Shown here in pieces: positions 8,870 through 17,390 of a stretch of DNA of 63,167 nucleotides. The DNA lies in NCBI GenBank assembly GCA_016789605.1, contig JAEUQO010000404.1, positions 1-63,167 on the forward strand, given 5' to 3'. This stretch comes from Acidobacteriota bacterium. Lineage in GTDB: Bacteria > Acidobacteriota > Blastocatellia > RBC074. How positions within the stretch are numbered: the stretch's first letter is position 1; the number at the start of each line of letters is the position of its first letter. The notes beneath the pieces are model-generated. The model ran no database searches. It saw only the letters and a list, made by a program, of their open reading frames with translations, and was not told where the DNA came from. Made by a program: the position numbers and the translations under genes.

Positions 8870-9034
8870 TTATCTGCCGTGGTGGCCTCGTTGGGGCAGC
8901 GTTTGTTTGGTGACTGCCCCGACTCTTTTCTGACTGTTTTTGTTTCCCAGAATGTCTGTGATGCCGCGCACCAACAGGTACACACACAGACAGACAAACG
9001 GCACCGCGAATAAAGCCAACGCTACAAGTGTCAC
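8870..9034 (-). CDS. Small single-pass membrane protein of the export operon (GTG start)
   Basis: A 54-residue frame with a GTG start at 9034 preceded by CTGGAGGTCTATT, a good ribosome site. The product begins MTLVALALFAVPFVCLCVYL, a hydrophobic helix, followed by a basic hydrophilic tail with Lys, Arg, His and Gln. It sits on the operon strand between the adaptor and the ATPase genes, where no other gene fits. No family is recognised. By position it could be a small accessory or regulatory subunit of the transporter. The 279-bp interval ahead of it (9035-9313) contains an inverted repeat GTGAC-N7-GTCAC at 9176-9192 and no convincing promoter. Confidence 0.6.
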   Translation of the reverse strand: MTLVALALFAVPFVCLCVYLLVRGITDILGNKNSQKRVGAVTKQTLPQRGHHGR

Positions 9035-9313
9035 AATAGACCTCCAGGTATGTTAGGTATGCTGCAGTAATCGTTCACGCAACCTCGCTATGAGTGAGAC
9101 TGCGCCGGTTATGAATTGCAGTATCCGGGGCAACTGCTCTGCGCCGCCGCCCCCTACCTAGACAGGCGATAAATCGTGACGAAAATAGTCACTGGCACCT
9201 GAAATAAATGCTTGTGCAGGTTGTTTTTAGGATTCGCGGCACACTTGGTTTCAGGCCATGGCGCAAACCGCCCAACCGTCACCTGATCCCGAGCAGAACA
9301 ATGCCCCCGTCGT

Positions 9314-10531
9314 TTAGGGGTTGGTAACTCGATTTGCCGCCACCCATTGATTGCCTTCGACCAGCACTTCGCCGTCAGCGGGCATTCCAGGTTTGGCAAA
9401 GCCTTGCGGATTTGTCAGTTGCAGTTTGACGCCGACCACCTGTTTCACCCGGTCATCGCGGAAATAGGTGTTTTCGGGCGTGAAAGAAGCCTGCGGATCA
9501 ATGCGCGCAACGGTGGCGTCGAGCGGCTGTGTCGGATTGGAATCCAGATACACGCGCGCAACCTGTCCGGTGCGCACCCGACCGATGTCGCCTTCGGGGA
9601 TGAATGCGCGCAAATACACTTCTCCCGGATTCAACAACGTGATGATGGCTTTGCCCGGCGTCACGACTTCGCCCGGTTCGGCAGAACGCGTGGCAACCGT
9701 GCCGTCAAAAGGAGCCAGAATCTGTAAATCGTTGCGGTCAGCTTCGGCTTCCTGCAAACGCGCACGACTGCGCGCCAGTTCAGCTTCGGCAAACTGAATG
9801 TCGGCCTGTCCCTGCTGAATCTGTTGTTCGATGGAAAGCGCCTGTGCCGCGCGAATCGCCGGGTTATCCAGATTCGCCTTGGCCGCCAGCAATGCGCCAC
9901 GTGCGGCTTCGACTTGTTTGCGGGCGGCTTCAACCACCGCTTTGTGCGCTTCGGCGGTGGTGCGCGCCTGTTCACCTTCACGCGCGGGAACGTCGCCTTG
10001 CTCGGCCAAGGTCGAAAACCGTTCGGCGTCCACGCGCACTTGTTTGTAATCCGCTTCGGCGCGCGCCAGCGACGCTTCCGCCGAAGCCACATGCGCCTGG
10101 GCCTGACTGACACGTCCTTCGGCATCCACTCTGGCCTGTCCCACAGTCAAACGGCTTTGCGCCAACTGCGTTTGCAAGACGGCGATCTGTTGTCGTGCGC
10201 GTTGCAGCTTCGCTTCTGATTCGGCCACGTTCGATTGCGCTTGTTGCACACGCGCGTTCAGTTGGTCGTCATCCAGTTCCGCGATCAACTGCCCGCTTTT
10301 TACCGCGTCGCCTTCGCGCACGGTGATGTTGCGAATGCGTCCCGCTGTTTTTGCCGCCACGACGGCGTCATCGCTTTCGATGCGTCCGCTGACCGCAATG
10401 ATTTGCTGGGCGACAGACGGCTGCCGCCAGTAAAACCACCCGGCTACGGCGCTGCCTAGTAACGCGAGCGCCAAAATTGCGCGTGCAATCTTTTTCTTTC
10501 GGTTCTTGTTGCCGTTGGTATCGTTGCTCAT
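9314..10531 (-). CDS. HlyD-type periplasmic adaptor (membrane fusion protein, YbhG-like)
   Basis: A 405-residue protein behind a strong AAGGAGG. A short basic cytoplasmic tail is followed by one membrane helix (ILALALLGSAVAGWFYW, about 18-34). The first half of the lipoyl/biotinyl-like domain comes next (VREGDAVKSGQLIAELDD), then a long Ala/Gln/Glu/Arg-rich coiled coil (about 90-250). The second lipoyl half and beta-barrel (APFDGTVATRSAEPGEVV, LRAFIPEGDIGRVRTGQ) complete the fold. Adaptors of this type bridge an inner-membrane transporter to a TolC channel. The TolC gene lies 65 bp upstream and the ABC genes downstream. Confidence 0.92.
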   Translation of the reverse strand: MSNDTNGNKNRKKKIARAILALALLGSAVAGWFYWRQPSVAQQIIAVSGRIESDDAVVAAKTAGRIRNITVREGDAVKSGQLIAELDDDQLNARVQQAQSNVAESEAKLQRARQQIAVLQTQLAQSRLTVGQARVDAEGRVSQAQAHVASAEASLARAEADYKQVRVDAERFSTLAEQGDVPAREGEQARTTAEAHKAVVEAARKQVEAARGALLAAKANLDNPAIRAAQALSIEQQIQQGQADIQFAEAELARSRARLQEAEADRNDLQILAPFDGTVATRSAEPGEVVTPGKAIITLLNPGEVYLRAFIPEGDIGRVRTGQVARVYLDSNPTQPLDATVARIDPQASFTPENTYFRDDRVKQVVGVKLQLTNPQGFAKPGMPADGEVLVEGNQWVAANRVTNP

Positions 10532-10596
10532 TTGTCCCTCCTTCAGTGAAACCCGTGATAAAGACTTCGCTTGCTGTCAGTTTCGGTTTTGAATCG

Positions 10597-12285
10597 TTAG
10601 TTGTTGTGTTTGGCCAATGCAACGTTGTTGTTCACCAGCGTCAGTGACAGGGCGCGCTGCAATTCCGCCGCCGCCTTGGTGTAATCAGTCAGGGCTTTCA
10701 GTTCGCGTCCGCGTGCAGCCGAAAGCGCGTTTTGCCGATCCAGGACAAAAAAGTTGGTGGATTGTCCGGCGTCAAACTTGCGCTGTTCGCTCTGATATTG
10801 CAGCTCGGCATGCGCGCGCGAACTGGTTGCCGCTTCGACGCGACGGCGCGCGGTATCAACCGCCTGTAATGCATTGCGCACTTCGACTTCGATCAGGTGT
10901 TCGGTGCGTTCGCGTTCGGCATCAAGCTTGCGGCCTTCTGCCAGCGCGCGCCCGTATTGCGCTTTGGCCGTGTGGTTGCCCAGCGAGAAGTTGAACGACA
11001 CGCCCACGCGAAACGTCCGGTAATCGTTGCGCAACAGGTTGTTGAGGCTTTGCCCGTAACCGCCCAGGAATTTGTCCGGCGTCGCGCCAAAATTGATCGG
11101 CGTCAACGGCGGCAACCCCGCTGCCTGCGAAAGCTGATTGATCCGGTCAAACAACACCTGATTGCTTTCGACAATCGGGTTTGCCGCCGTGCGCGCTTTG
11201 CCCGCCAAACCATACGCGCCATAACTGGCAATGAAATCCACCTGCGGCTTGGTCTGGTCGCGGTAATACTCGGCGTCAATTTTGTTCAGGTCTTTGCGCA
11301 ACCGGTATTGCTCCATTTCGGGTCGGTTGCTAAACGCCAGGCGCAACGCATCAGCCACTGGCAGCACAGAATCATTTTTGAGCTGCGGTTGTTCGGCAGG
11401 CACGATTGCGGCGGCCCATTGTTCGGTTGTTTGTTCCGGGCTTGCGCCGCGATTTCCCGTCGGCAACAACAACGCTTTCAGCGCGTTTTCCGCCCGTTGA
11501 ATGGCTTCCAGGGCAGCTTCGGCTTCGTCAACGCGGCGTTCGACTTCGACGCGCGCCGAAACCACATCCGCCGGAGCCAACGTGCCTTGCGCCGCCAACC
11601 GTTCGTTGTGCGCCAGTTGCGAACGCGCCAGCGTCACCGATTCGCTTTTGATTTCGGCGTCACGCCGGGCAAAGGCCAAATCCCAATATGCGCGTTCGAC
11701 GCTGGCGATGATTTCCACCGCGCGCTGGCGAAACTGGCTGTCTGACAAATCCATGCGACGGCTGGCGATACGAATCTGACGGCGCTCGGCGTCAATTTTG
11801 CGATTGCGAAACAGCGGCTGTGTGAATTCCACAGACAGTTGCGACGTGAACTGCGGGTTCAAGGCATTAAACAGATTCTGCGTGGTGCCGCGGCTGTGGT
11901 CGAAATTCAAGCGCACTTGTCCGCCCTGCCACGGCAACCGTTTGGCCAGCGTCGCGCTGCCGGTGAAATCAGTGCTTTGCAACTGGCCGTTGTCTCCGCC
12001 CGCCAGAATCGAAGCCACCGGCAACGTTTGCCGCTGATACAACAAGGTGCTGCTCAACGATGGGTCATACACGCCCTTGGCCGCCCGCCAGTCAAACTCG
12101 CTCAATTGCGTATTCAGCCGTTCGATTTCGATGTCGCGATTGTTTTCCAACGCCATCGTCACCGCCTCGCGCAACGTCAACAGCATTTGTTTTTCCGGAC
12201 TGACGCCAACGCGCGCAGCCTGTTGCGCCAGCGCCATTGGCGCACAGCCAAGCACCAACAACCAGATAAAAAGCGTTCTGAACAT
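10597..12285 (-). CDS. TolC-type outer-membrane efflux channel
   Basis: A 562-residue protein with signal peptide MFRTLFIWLLVLGCAPMALA. Two OEP repeats are visible: TLREAVTMALENNRDIEIERL early, and the duplicated helical hairpin with EVRNALQAVDTARRRVEAA near the end. The protein is rich in long Ala/Gln/Arg helices, as expected for the tunnel domain. AGGAGGGAGA precedes the chosen ATG at 12285. A second ATG at 12414 is in frame with no intervening stop and has its own GGAGGG, so a form with 43 extra residues before the signal peptide is possible. It provides the exit duct for the adaptor and ABC genes. Confidence 0.9.
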   Translation of the reverse strand: MFRTLFIWLLVLGCAPMALAQQAARVGVSPEKQMLLTLREAVTMALENNRDIEIERLNTQLSEFDWRAAKGVYDPSLSSTLLYQRQTLPVASILAGGDNGQLQSTDFTGSATLAKRLPWQGGQVRLNFDHSRGTTQNLFNALNPQFTSQLSVEFTQPLFRNRKIDAERRQIRIASRRMDLSDSQFRQRAVEIIASVERAYWDLAFARRDAEIKSESVTLARSQLAHNERLAAQGTLAPADVVSARVEVERRVDEAEAALEAIQRAENALKALLLPTGNRGASPEQTTEQWAAAIVPAEQPQLKNDSVLPVADALRLAFSNRPEMEQYRLRKDLNKIDAEYYRDQTKPQVDFIASYGAYGLAGKARTAANPIVESNQVLFDRINQLSQAAGLPPLTPINFGATPDKFLGGYGQSLNNLLRNDYRTFRVGVSFNFSLGNHTAKAQYGRALAEGRKLDAERERTEHLIEVEVRNALQAVDTARRRVEAATSSRAHAELQYQSEQRKFDAGQSTNFFVLDRQNALSAARGRELKALTDYTKAAAELQRALSLTLVNNNVALAKHNN

Positions 12286-12426
12286 TCTCCCTCCTGAGGA
12301 TAAGTCTGTGCGTACCCCTGCTTGCGGGCGGCCGTGCCCCATGCCGCCGCTGTGTTTTGCGAATGTGCCCATCGGCGCATCTGCTAATCCTTCCCTGCTC
12401 AGCGTGTTGAACATCTTGTTTCCCTC

Positions 12427-12792
12427 CTACTCCTGCGCGCTTGCTTCGTCCTGGCAAGCCTGTGCGGTGTCGTCTATGCGCATTGGCCCGGACGTCCAAT
12501 CCGGTTCTTCGGCAAAGGATTCGCCGTGTGCGATTTGCTCGACCAAGGCGCTCATCAAAATGCCTGTAGCGCTTAGCGTGACGCCCGCTTGGGCCATCGC
12601 CGCCAGCAACCGCTTACCATCCGCGCTGACAAACGTGACTTCCGAAAGATCGAGCGCAACGGTTGGCGCAGGCTCCATGGCGATTGCCGCGCGCCAACAT
12701 CGTTCCAGCTCGTGTGTCCATTCGCCCGTCAACTTGCCAGCCAGTTTCAACGTCAACGAACCGTCATTCCCTTGCTCGCTAATCCGCAACAT
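12427..12792 (-). CDS. STAS-like (SpoIIAA fold) small protein
   Basis: A 121-residue protein. Its core (LTLKLAGKLTGEWTHELERC then PTVALDLSEVTFVSADG) follows the beta-alpha pattern of STAS anti-sigma antagonists. The position usually occupied by D-S-S/T-G reads S-A-D-G, so regulation by serine phosphorylation may be lost. The C-terminus is acidic and divergent. It is second in the exporter operon, between the zinc-ribbon and TolC genes, with GGGAG ten bases before the ATG. A regulatory link to the transporter is an inference from position. Confidence 0.7.
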   Translation of the reverse strand: MLRISEQGNDGSLTLKLAGKLTGEWTHELERCWRAAIAMEPAPTVALDLSEVTFVSADGKRLLAAMAQAGVTLSATGILMSALVEQIAHGESFAEEPDWTSGPMRIDDTAQACQDEASAQE

Positions 12793-12841
12793 CGTGTTTA
12801 CTCCCTTTCACCGGGTGTCATTCCTGATCGTTGACGATGGG

Positions 12842-13252
12842 TTATGGGCGAGTCACGCAACCCGCCGCCGCTTTGGCAGCAACATACGCATCCAGCGGCG
12901 ACAGCATCACGATCAACATCCAGATCGGAATGGTGATCAACGTACAGACCACGCCGCGCAACGTGCGTCCGCCGCTCGGCGTGGCAGCTCTGGCCGACAT
13001 GCTTTCCGCCACGATTTGAATCAATTGCCCCGAATACGAGCGGTACGCTTCCGTCCCGTTCGCCACACCGGGCAACAGTTTGGTTTCTCCCTCTTTCGCC
13101 TGCGTCAGTTCCGTCGAAGTCGCGTATGAACTCACCTGCTTGACGCCACAGCGGCGGCAAAATTTGTCACGGTCAAGCAATTCCGCCGTACAAGCACAGC
13201 AGCGCTTGAAGCCGATGGTCTCAGTTGTTTCGATTTGCTCTCGCGTTAACAT
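12842..13252 (-). CDS. Zinc-ribbon membrane protein, first gene of the export operon
   Basis: A 136-residue protein. The N-terminus carries C-x2-C (CCAC) and C-x2-C (CRRCG), a treble-clef or zinc-ribbon knuckle. A polar linker and one hydrophobic helix (VVCTLITIPIWMLIVML) follow near residues 100-117. The ATG at 13252 has AGGAG nine bases upstream; a GTG one codon earlier is possible. The sigma-54-type promoter at 13307-13321 places the predicted transcript start about 40 bases before this gene, marking it as the operon's leader. No named family is recognised. Confidence 0.7.
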   Translation of the reverse strand: MLTREQIETTETIGFKRCCACTAELLDRDKFCRRCGVKQVSSYATSTELTQAKEGETKLLPGVANGTEAYRSYSGQLIQIVAESMSARAATPSGGRTLRGVVCTLITIPIWMLIVMLSPLDAYVAAKAAAGCVTRP

Positions 13253-13306
13253 CACTGCACTCTCCTCGTAGTTTCAGGCGACTTCGTTTCGACGACGAGG
13301 AATAGG

Positions 13307-13321
13307 GCAAGCCGTTTGCCA
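13307..13321 (-). promoter_or_regulatory. Sigma-54 (-24/-12) promoter of the export operon
   Basis: Read on the minus strand, the site is TGGCAAACGGCTTGC. The GG and GC dinucleotides are separated by exactly ten bases, matching the RpoN consensus TGGCAC-N5-TTGC with one change. It lies about 55 bases before the zinc-ribbon gene on the correct strand, and next to a gene for a sigma-54 activator. Confidence 0.7.
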
Positions 13322-13403
13322 AAGTCAGAGCCGAACTTCGGCACCAAGCTAACAAGCTGAAAAGAAAAGAATTATGGTCGAGAGTAGAAAACCGGAGAGG
13401 ATG

Positions 13404-13465
13404 TGCCGAAGCCAAGTGCCGAAGCTTTTCGCGCCGACATTTCGGCACTTGCCGACATTTCGGCA
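13404..13465. promoter_or_regulatory. Clustered TGCCGA/TCGGCA palindromes, likely enhancer sites for the sigma-54 activator
   Basis: Two copies of a 16-base palindrome (TGCCGA-AATG-TCGGCA on the minus strand; the second differs at its last base) occupy 13450-13465 and 13432-13447, spaced 18 bp. Two further half-sites (TGCCGAA on plus) lie at 13404-13410 and 13417-13423. A related palindrome is at 13330-13343. The main cluster falls about 110-170 bp upstream of the predicted transcript start, the usual distance for a bacterial enhancer-binding protein. Confidence 0.65.
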
Positions 13466-13493
13466 CAAGACAATCGGATAACGGCAGGTTGGA

Positions 13494-16400
13494 TTAGCTG
13501 GTGCGGCTGATGCCCAGCTTTTGCATTTTGGATTGCAGCGTCGTGCGCTTCATTCCCAATCGGGCGGCAGCGCCTTGCGGGCCGCCGACCACCCAATTGG
13601 ATTCTTCCAGGGCGCGCAGGATGTGTTCACGCTCAGCGACTTCCAGGGTGGCGAGTTCAGAAACAACGGCGGGTTCAGCGGATTTCAATTCTGCCAACGA
13701 GACTTCCAATTCCGCGCCACGCGTCAGAATGACGGCGCGTTCGATGAAATGTTCCAGTTCGCGCACGTTGCCCGGCCAGTGATAGCTCGTCAAAGCTTCC
13801 ATCACCCTGGCGGGAATTGCGGTGATTTGTTTCTTCAGGCGACGAGCGTATTTCTGCGTGAAAAAGCGCGCCAGGGCCGGAATATCTTCGCGGCGTTCGC
13901 GCAACGGCGGAATCGTGATGGGAAAGACGTTTAGCCGGTAAAACAAATCGCTGCGAAATTTTTTGTCAGCGACGAGGTTTTCCAGGTCGGCATTGGTTGC
14001 GGCAATCAGGCGCACATCTACTTTTTGCGTACGTGTGCTGCCCAGGCGCTCAAATTCATTTTCTTGCAACACGCGCAACAATTTCGGTTGCAGCTCCTGC
14101 GGGATGTCGCCAACTTCATCCAGAAACAGCGTGCCGCGATGCGCCAGTTCAAACCGTCCGATGCGTTGCGAAATTGCGCCGGTAAATGCGCCTTTTTCGT
14201 GGCCAAAGAGTTCGCTTTCGAGCAAGCCGGTCGGAATTGCCGCACAATTGATTTTGACCAGCGTACGTTCGCGGCGACCGCTGAGATCGTGAATGGCGCG
14301 CGCAATCAATTCCTTGCCGGTGCCGGTTTCGCCACAGATCAACACCGTCGAATCGGTCGGCGCAACGGTTTCGACCTGCTTCAAAATGCGGCGGAAGGTC
14401 TGGCTTTCGCCGATCAATTCTTCGAAGTTGTGTTGCGTGCGGATTTCGTCTTCGAGATACAGTTTTTCGCTGGCCAGTTTGTTTTTCAGCCCTTCGATCT
14501 CTTGAAAGGCCAGCGCATTTTCAACCGCAATGGCGACCTGCCCGGCGATTTGCAGAAACAATTCACCATCGGCTGTGGAAAAGGCGCATTCGGTTTTGCT
14601 GGCAATGCTCATGGCTCCGATGACGCGATTTTTCCGCAACAGCGGCACGGAACAATTGGCGCGAATGCCCTGGCTGACGGCGCGCTGCACCACTTCCGAA
14701 GGAAACTGTTTGAGGTAATCGGTGCCGGTGACCACAGCCTGTTTTGTGCGAATGGCCAAGCCAACCGGCGTATTTTCCAGCGAAGCAATCTGGCCTTCCT
14801 GCAAAATGTCCAGGCCTTCGCCGCGGTCCAACAAATGCACGCGCAAAATATCCTGCTGATCATCGTACAGCCCCATCACGGCGTAATCGTGGCGAAACAC
14901 CAGACGCAAACAGGCCGACACGGCGCGAAACAACGATTGCAAATCCAACGCAGAAGCGATGGCGTTATTGACCTGCAACAACAACTGCAAGCGGTCAGAT
15001 TGTTGTTTGGCGTCTTCTTCGGCAGCGCGCGTGCGTTCATAGCTCAGCGCATTGGCCACCGCAATCGCGACCTGATTGGCAATTTGACAGAGCAGCTCTT
15101 TGTCTTCAGCCGAAAAGGCCGATTCGCGTTTGCTGGCGACGCCCATCACGCCCAATTTGCGCCCTTGCACAATCAGCGGAATGCTGCCGCCTGACCGATA
15201 TCCGCTCTCATAGAGTTGCTGCCCAAACGCCGAGTTAAAGCGCTCCAAATCCGGTTTTTCCAGAAACACTGGCTGACCCGAACGGAACGCCAACCCGCCC
15301 GGACTGGCATCCATAGGAATGGGGTAGCCATCTTCTCTGAACGGATGCCCCGGTGGAACGTCTGTCGCAAAGGCACGCAGTTCGCCGCTCTCGTGATCAT
15401 ACAAGGCGACGCCCACGGTATCGGCCTCCATCACTTCGCGAATACTGGAAGAAATCAGCAACAACAATTCCCGCAAATCCAATTGCGCCACAATGGTGGT
15501 GGTCACGTTCAGCATCAGCCGCAAATGATCCAGTTTGCGCGCCAGCTCTTTTTCCGCAGCCCGCGCGCGCTCAAAGTTGAGCGAATTTTCCACCGCGATC
15601 GCAACCTGAAAGGCGACTTGGCGAAGCAATTCCAGGTCTTCGGCTGAAAAGTTGTCTTCTTGTGTATTGGCCACGCCCAGAATGCCCAGCTTGCGCCCGT
15701 GCGCCGACAGCAACACCAGACAGGCAGAACGCGCGATGGTATCGGCAGAAGTTTGCAACCGGTCGGCAGGATATTTGGCCGGATCAGGACGACGAAGAAG
15801 CAACGGTTCTCCGGTGGTGAAGACTTCGCCCGCAGGAGTGCCGATCAATGGATAGATATCGCCTTCACGAAAGACTTCAGCCTCTTGATAGGAAATGTTG
15901 ACGTATTCGCGCAGGTGCTCGGCTTCGGGTTCATAAAGCGCAATGCCGGCAGCGTCGTGCGGCATGACTTCGCGCAAACTGGCAGAAACGGTTTTGACCA
16001 GTTCTCGCAAATCCAGATGCGAGACGACCGCATTGTTGATCTCAAGCAACAGCTTGATGTGGTCACGTTCGTGCGCCATCCGCTGTTCGGCTTGGCGCGC
16101 GCTCTCGAAATTTAGCGAGTTTTCAACCGCGATGGCAATCTGCCCGGCAATTTGCGTCAGGAATTGCGCATCCTGCTGACTGAAGTTTTCTTCGCGCAGG
16201 CTCATCAGCGTGAGCACGCCCAGCGCCCGGTCGTGAGACAGCAACGGCAAACTGCAGCCGGATTTTACGCCTTCGGCGCGCAACAGTTTGATAAGTGGTG
16301 TTGTGCCGAAACGTTCGAGCATTGCCCGGTCAACCAGCACCGTCTGACGCGTTCTAAATGCCAATCCTGAGGGCGTTCCGTCCATGGAAAAAAGCACGCC

Positions 16401-17177
16401 TTCTGACACTGTCCCCTCGGGAAAATCCAACGCGTGTGCGCGCAACTGATCGCGTTCGGCGTCATAGAGCAACAACGCCGCGAAATCGTGTCCGACCACG
16501 CGCCGCAAACAAGGCGAAATGACCTGCAACAACGCGCGCAAATCCAGGGTGGCAACAACGGCGTTGTTGATGTCGAGCAGCAATTGCAATCGGTCGCGTT
16601 CGCGCGCGAGATGCGCTTGTGATTGCCGGGCCGCGTCCAGGTGCAAGGCGTTGTCCACGGCGACAGCGACCTGGCGGGCCACCAACAGAAAAAAGTCGCG
16701 GTCTTTGGGGTCATAAGCTGACAGTTGCCCGCTGGCAAATCCGATGGCTCCCAGCTTTCGCCCTGCGGAAGTGAGCGGCAACACGCAATAAGAGCGCACG
16801 CCCGTTTCCGCAACCATCAGGTTCATTTCTCGGAAGCGCGGTTCCTGCAACGTATCGCTGACAAAGAATGGTTCTTGCGTATGACACACCCAACCGCCTG
16901 GGGTTCCTTCGGCAGGCAATTCGCGCGGCAATCCATTGGTCAGGCCGAGTTCCGATTCCAGCAAATATTCGCGCATCAGGTCGCGCGCTTCGTCGTAAAG
17001 CAGCACGATCACGCCGTTGTAGGGCACGACTTCGCGCAATTGCACGCGCAGCTCGCGCAACAAATCCGGCAGCGTCTGTTGCGAAGCCAGCGCTTCAGCA
17101 ATGCGCAACAACGCCTGGTATTGCTGCAACAAGGCGTCTGGTTTGCGGGCGGGAAATTCGGCATCCATGCTGGTCAT
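13494..17177 (-). CDS. Sigma-54-dependent enhancer-binding protein with five GAF domains
   Basis: A 1227-residue protein. Five tandem GAF repeats of about 180 residues run from about 15 to 925. Each ends with a version of Q(V/I)A(I/V)AV(E/D)NAL and joins the next through a short helix. An AAA+ domain follows, with Walker A GETGTGKEL (about 948), the sigma-54 contact loop GAFTGA (about 996) and Walker B GTLFLDEVGD. A Fis-type HTH ends the protein (AAARLGMKRTTLQSKMQKLG). The layout is FhlA-like without a receiver domain, so small-ligand sensing is expected. No strong ribosome site marks the start, and ATGs at 17177 and 17168 are both possible. It is divergent from 17391 and reads toward the export operon. 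Confidence 0.9.
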   Translation of the reverse strand: MTSMDAEFPARKPDALLQQYQALLRIAEALASQQTLPDLLRELRVQLREVVPYNGVIVLLYDEARDLMREYLLESELGLTNGLPRELPAEGTPGGWVCHTQEPFFVSDTLQEPRFREMNLMVAETGVRSYCVLPLTSAGRKLGAIGFASGQLSAYDPKDRDFFLLVARQVAVAVDNALHLDAARQSQAHLARERDRLQLLLDINNAVVATLDLRALLQVISPCLRRVVGHDFAALLLYDAERDQLRAHALDFPEGTVSEGVLFSMDGTPSGLAFRTRQTVLVDRAMLERFGTTPLIKLLRAEGVKSGCSLPLLSHDRALGVLTLMSLREENFSQQDAQFLTQIAGQIAIAVENSLNFESARQAEQRMAHERDHIKLLLEINNAVVSHLDLRELVKTVSASLREVMPHDAAGIALYEPEAEHLREYVNISYQEAEVFREGDIYPLIGTPAGEVFTTGEPLLLRRPDPAKYPADRLQTSADTIARSACLVLLSAHGRKLGILGVANTQEDNFSAEDLELLRQVAFQVAIAVENSLNFERARAAEKELARKLDHLRLMLNVTTTIVAQLDLRELLLLISSSIREVMEADTVGVALYDHESGELRAFATDVPPGHPFREDGYPIPMDASPGGLAFRSGQPVFLEKPDLERFNSAFGQQLYESGYRSGGSIPLIVQGRKLGVMGVASKRESAFSAEDKELLCQIANQVAIAVANALSYERTRAAEEDAKQQSDRLQLLLQVNNAIASALDLQSLFRAVSACLRLVFRHDYAVMGLYDDQQDILRVHLLDRGEGLDILQEGQIASLENTPVGLAIRTKQAVVTGTDYLKQFPSEVVQRAVSQGIRANCSVPLLRKNRVIGAMSIASKTECAFSTADGELFLQIAGQVAIAVENALAFQEIEGLKNKLASEKLYLEDEIRTQHNFEELIGESQTFRRILKQVETVAPTDSTVLICGETGTGKELIARAIHDLSGRRERTLVKINCAAIPTGLLESELFGHEKGAFTGAISQRIGRFELAHRGTLFLDEVGDIPQELQPKLLRVLQENEFERLGSTRTQKVDVRLIAATNADLENLVADKKFRSDLFYRLNVFPITIPPLRERREDIPALARFFTQKYARRLKKQITAIPARVMEALTSYHWPGNVRELEHFIERAVILTRGAELEVSLAELKSAEPAVVSELATLEVAEREHILRALEESNWVVGGPQGAAARLGMKRTTLQSKMQKLGISRTS

Positions 17178-17390
17178 TATCAAGCGATGATTTCTGGTTT
17201 GCTTGGGATTCGCGCACAACGTTTGGCCGCGCAATTGTTGAAGAAAGGTGAGGGCAATGCAATGGCGGGCGCGTAAAGAACCGGAATGAATTTCTGGCCG
17301 AAAGCCATGCCAAGAACTCGCCTAATCGCCGCAAGGCTGATACAGTCGCGCGCGCAAAAGTCACCAATCACACGCAGATGGAGTATGCCG

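Noticed and set aside
13404..13465. Reading the TGCCGA palindromes as a rho-independent terminator of the activator gene
   Set aside because: The stems are only 6 bp, duplicated in tandem, and lack a T-tract on the minus side. Their distance to the sigma-54 promoter fits enhancer sites better.
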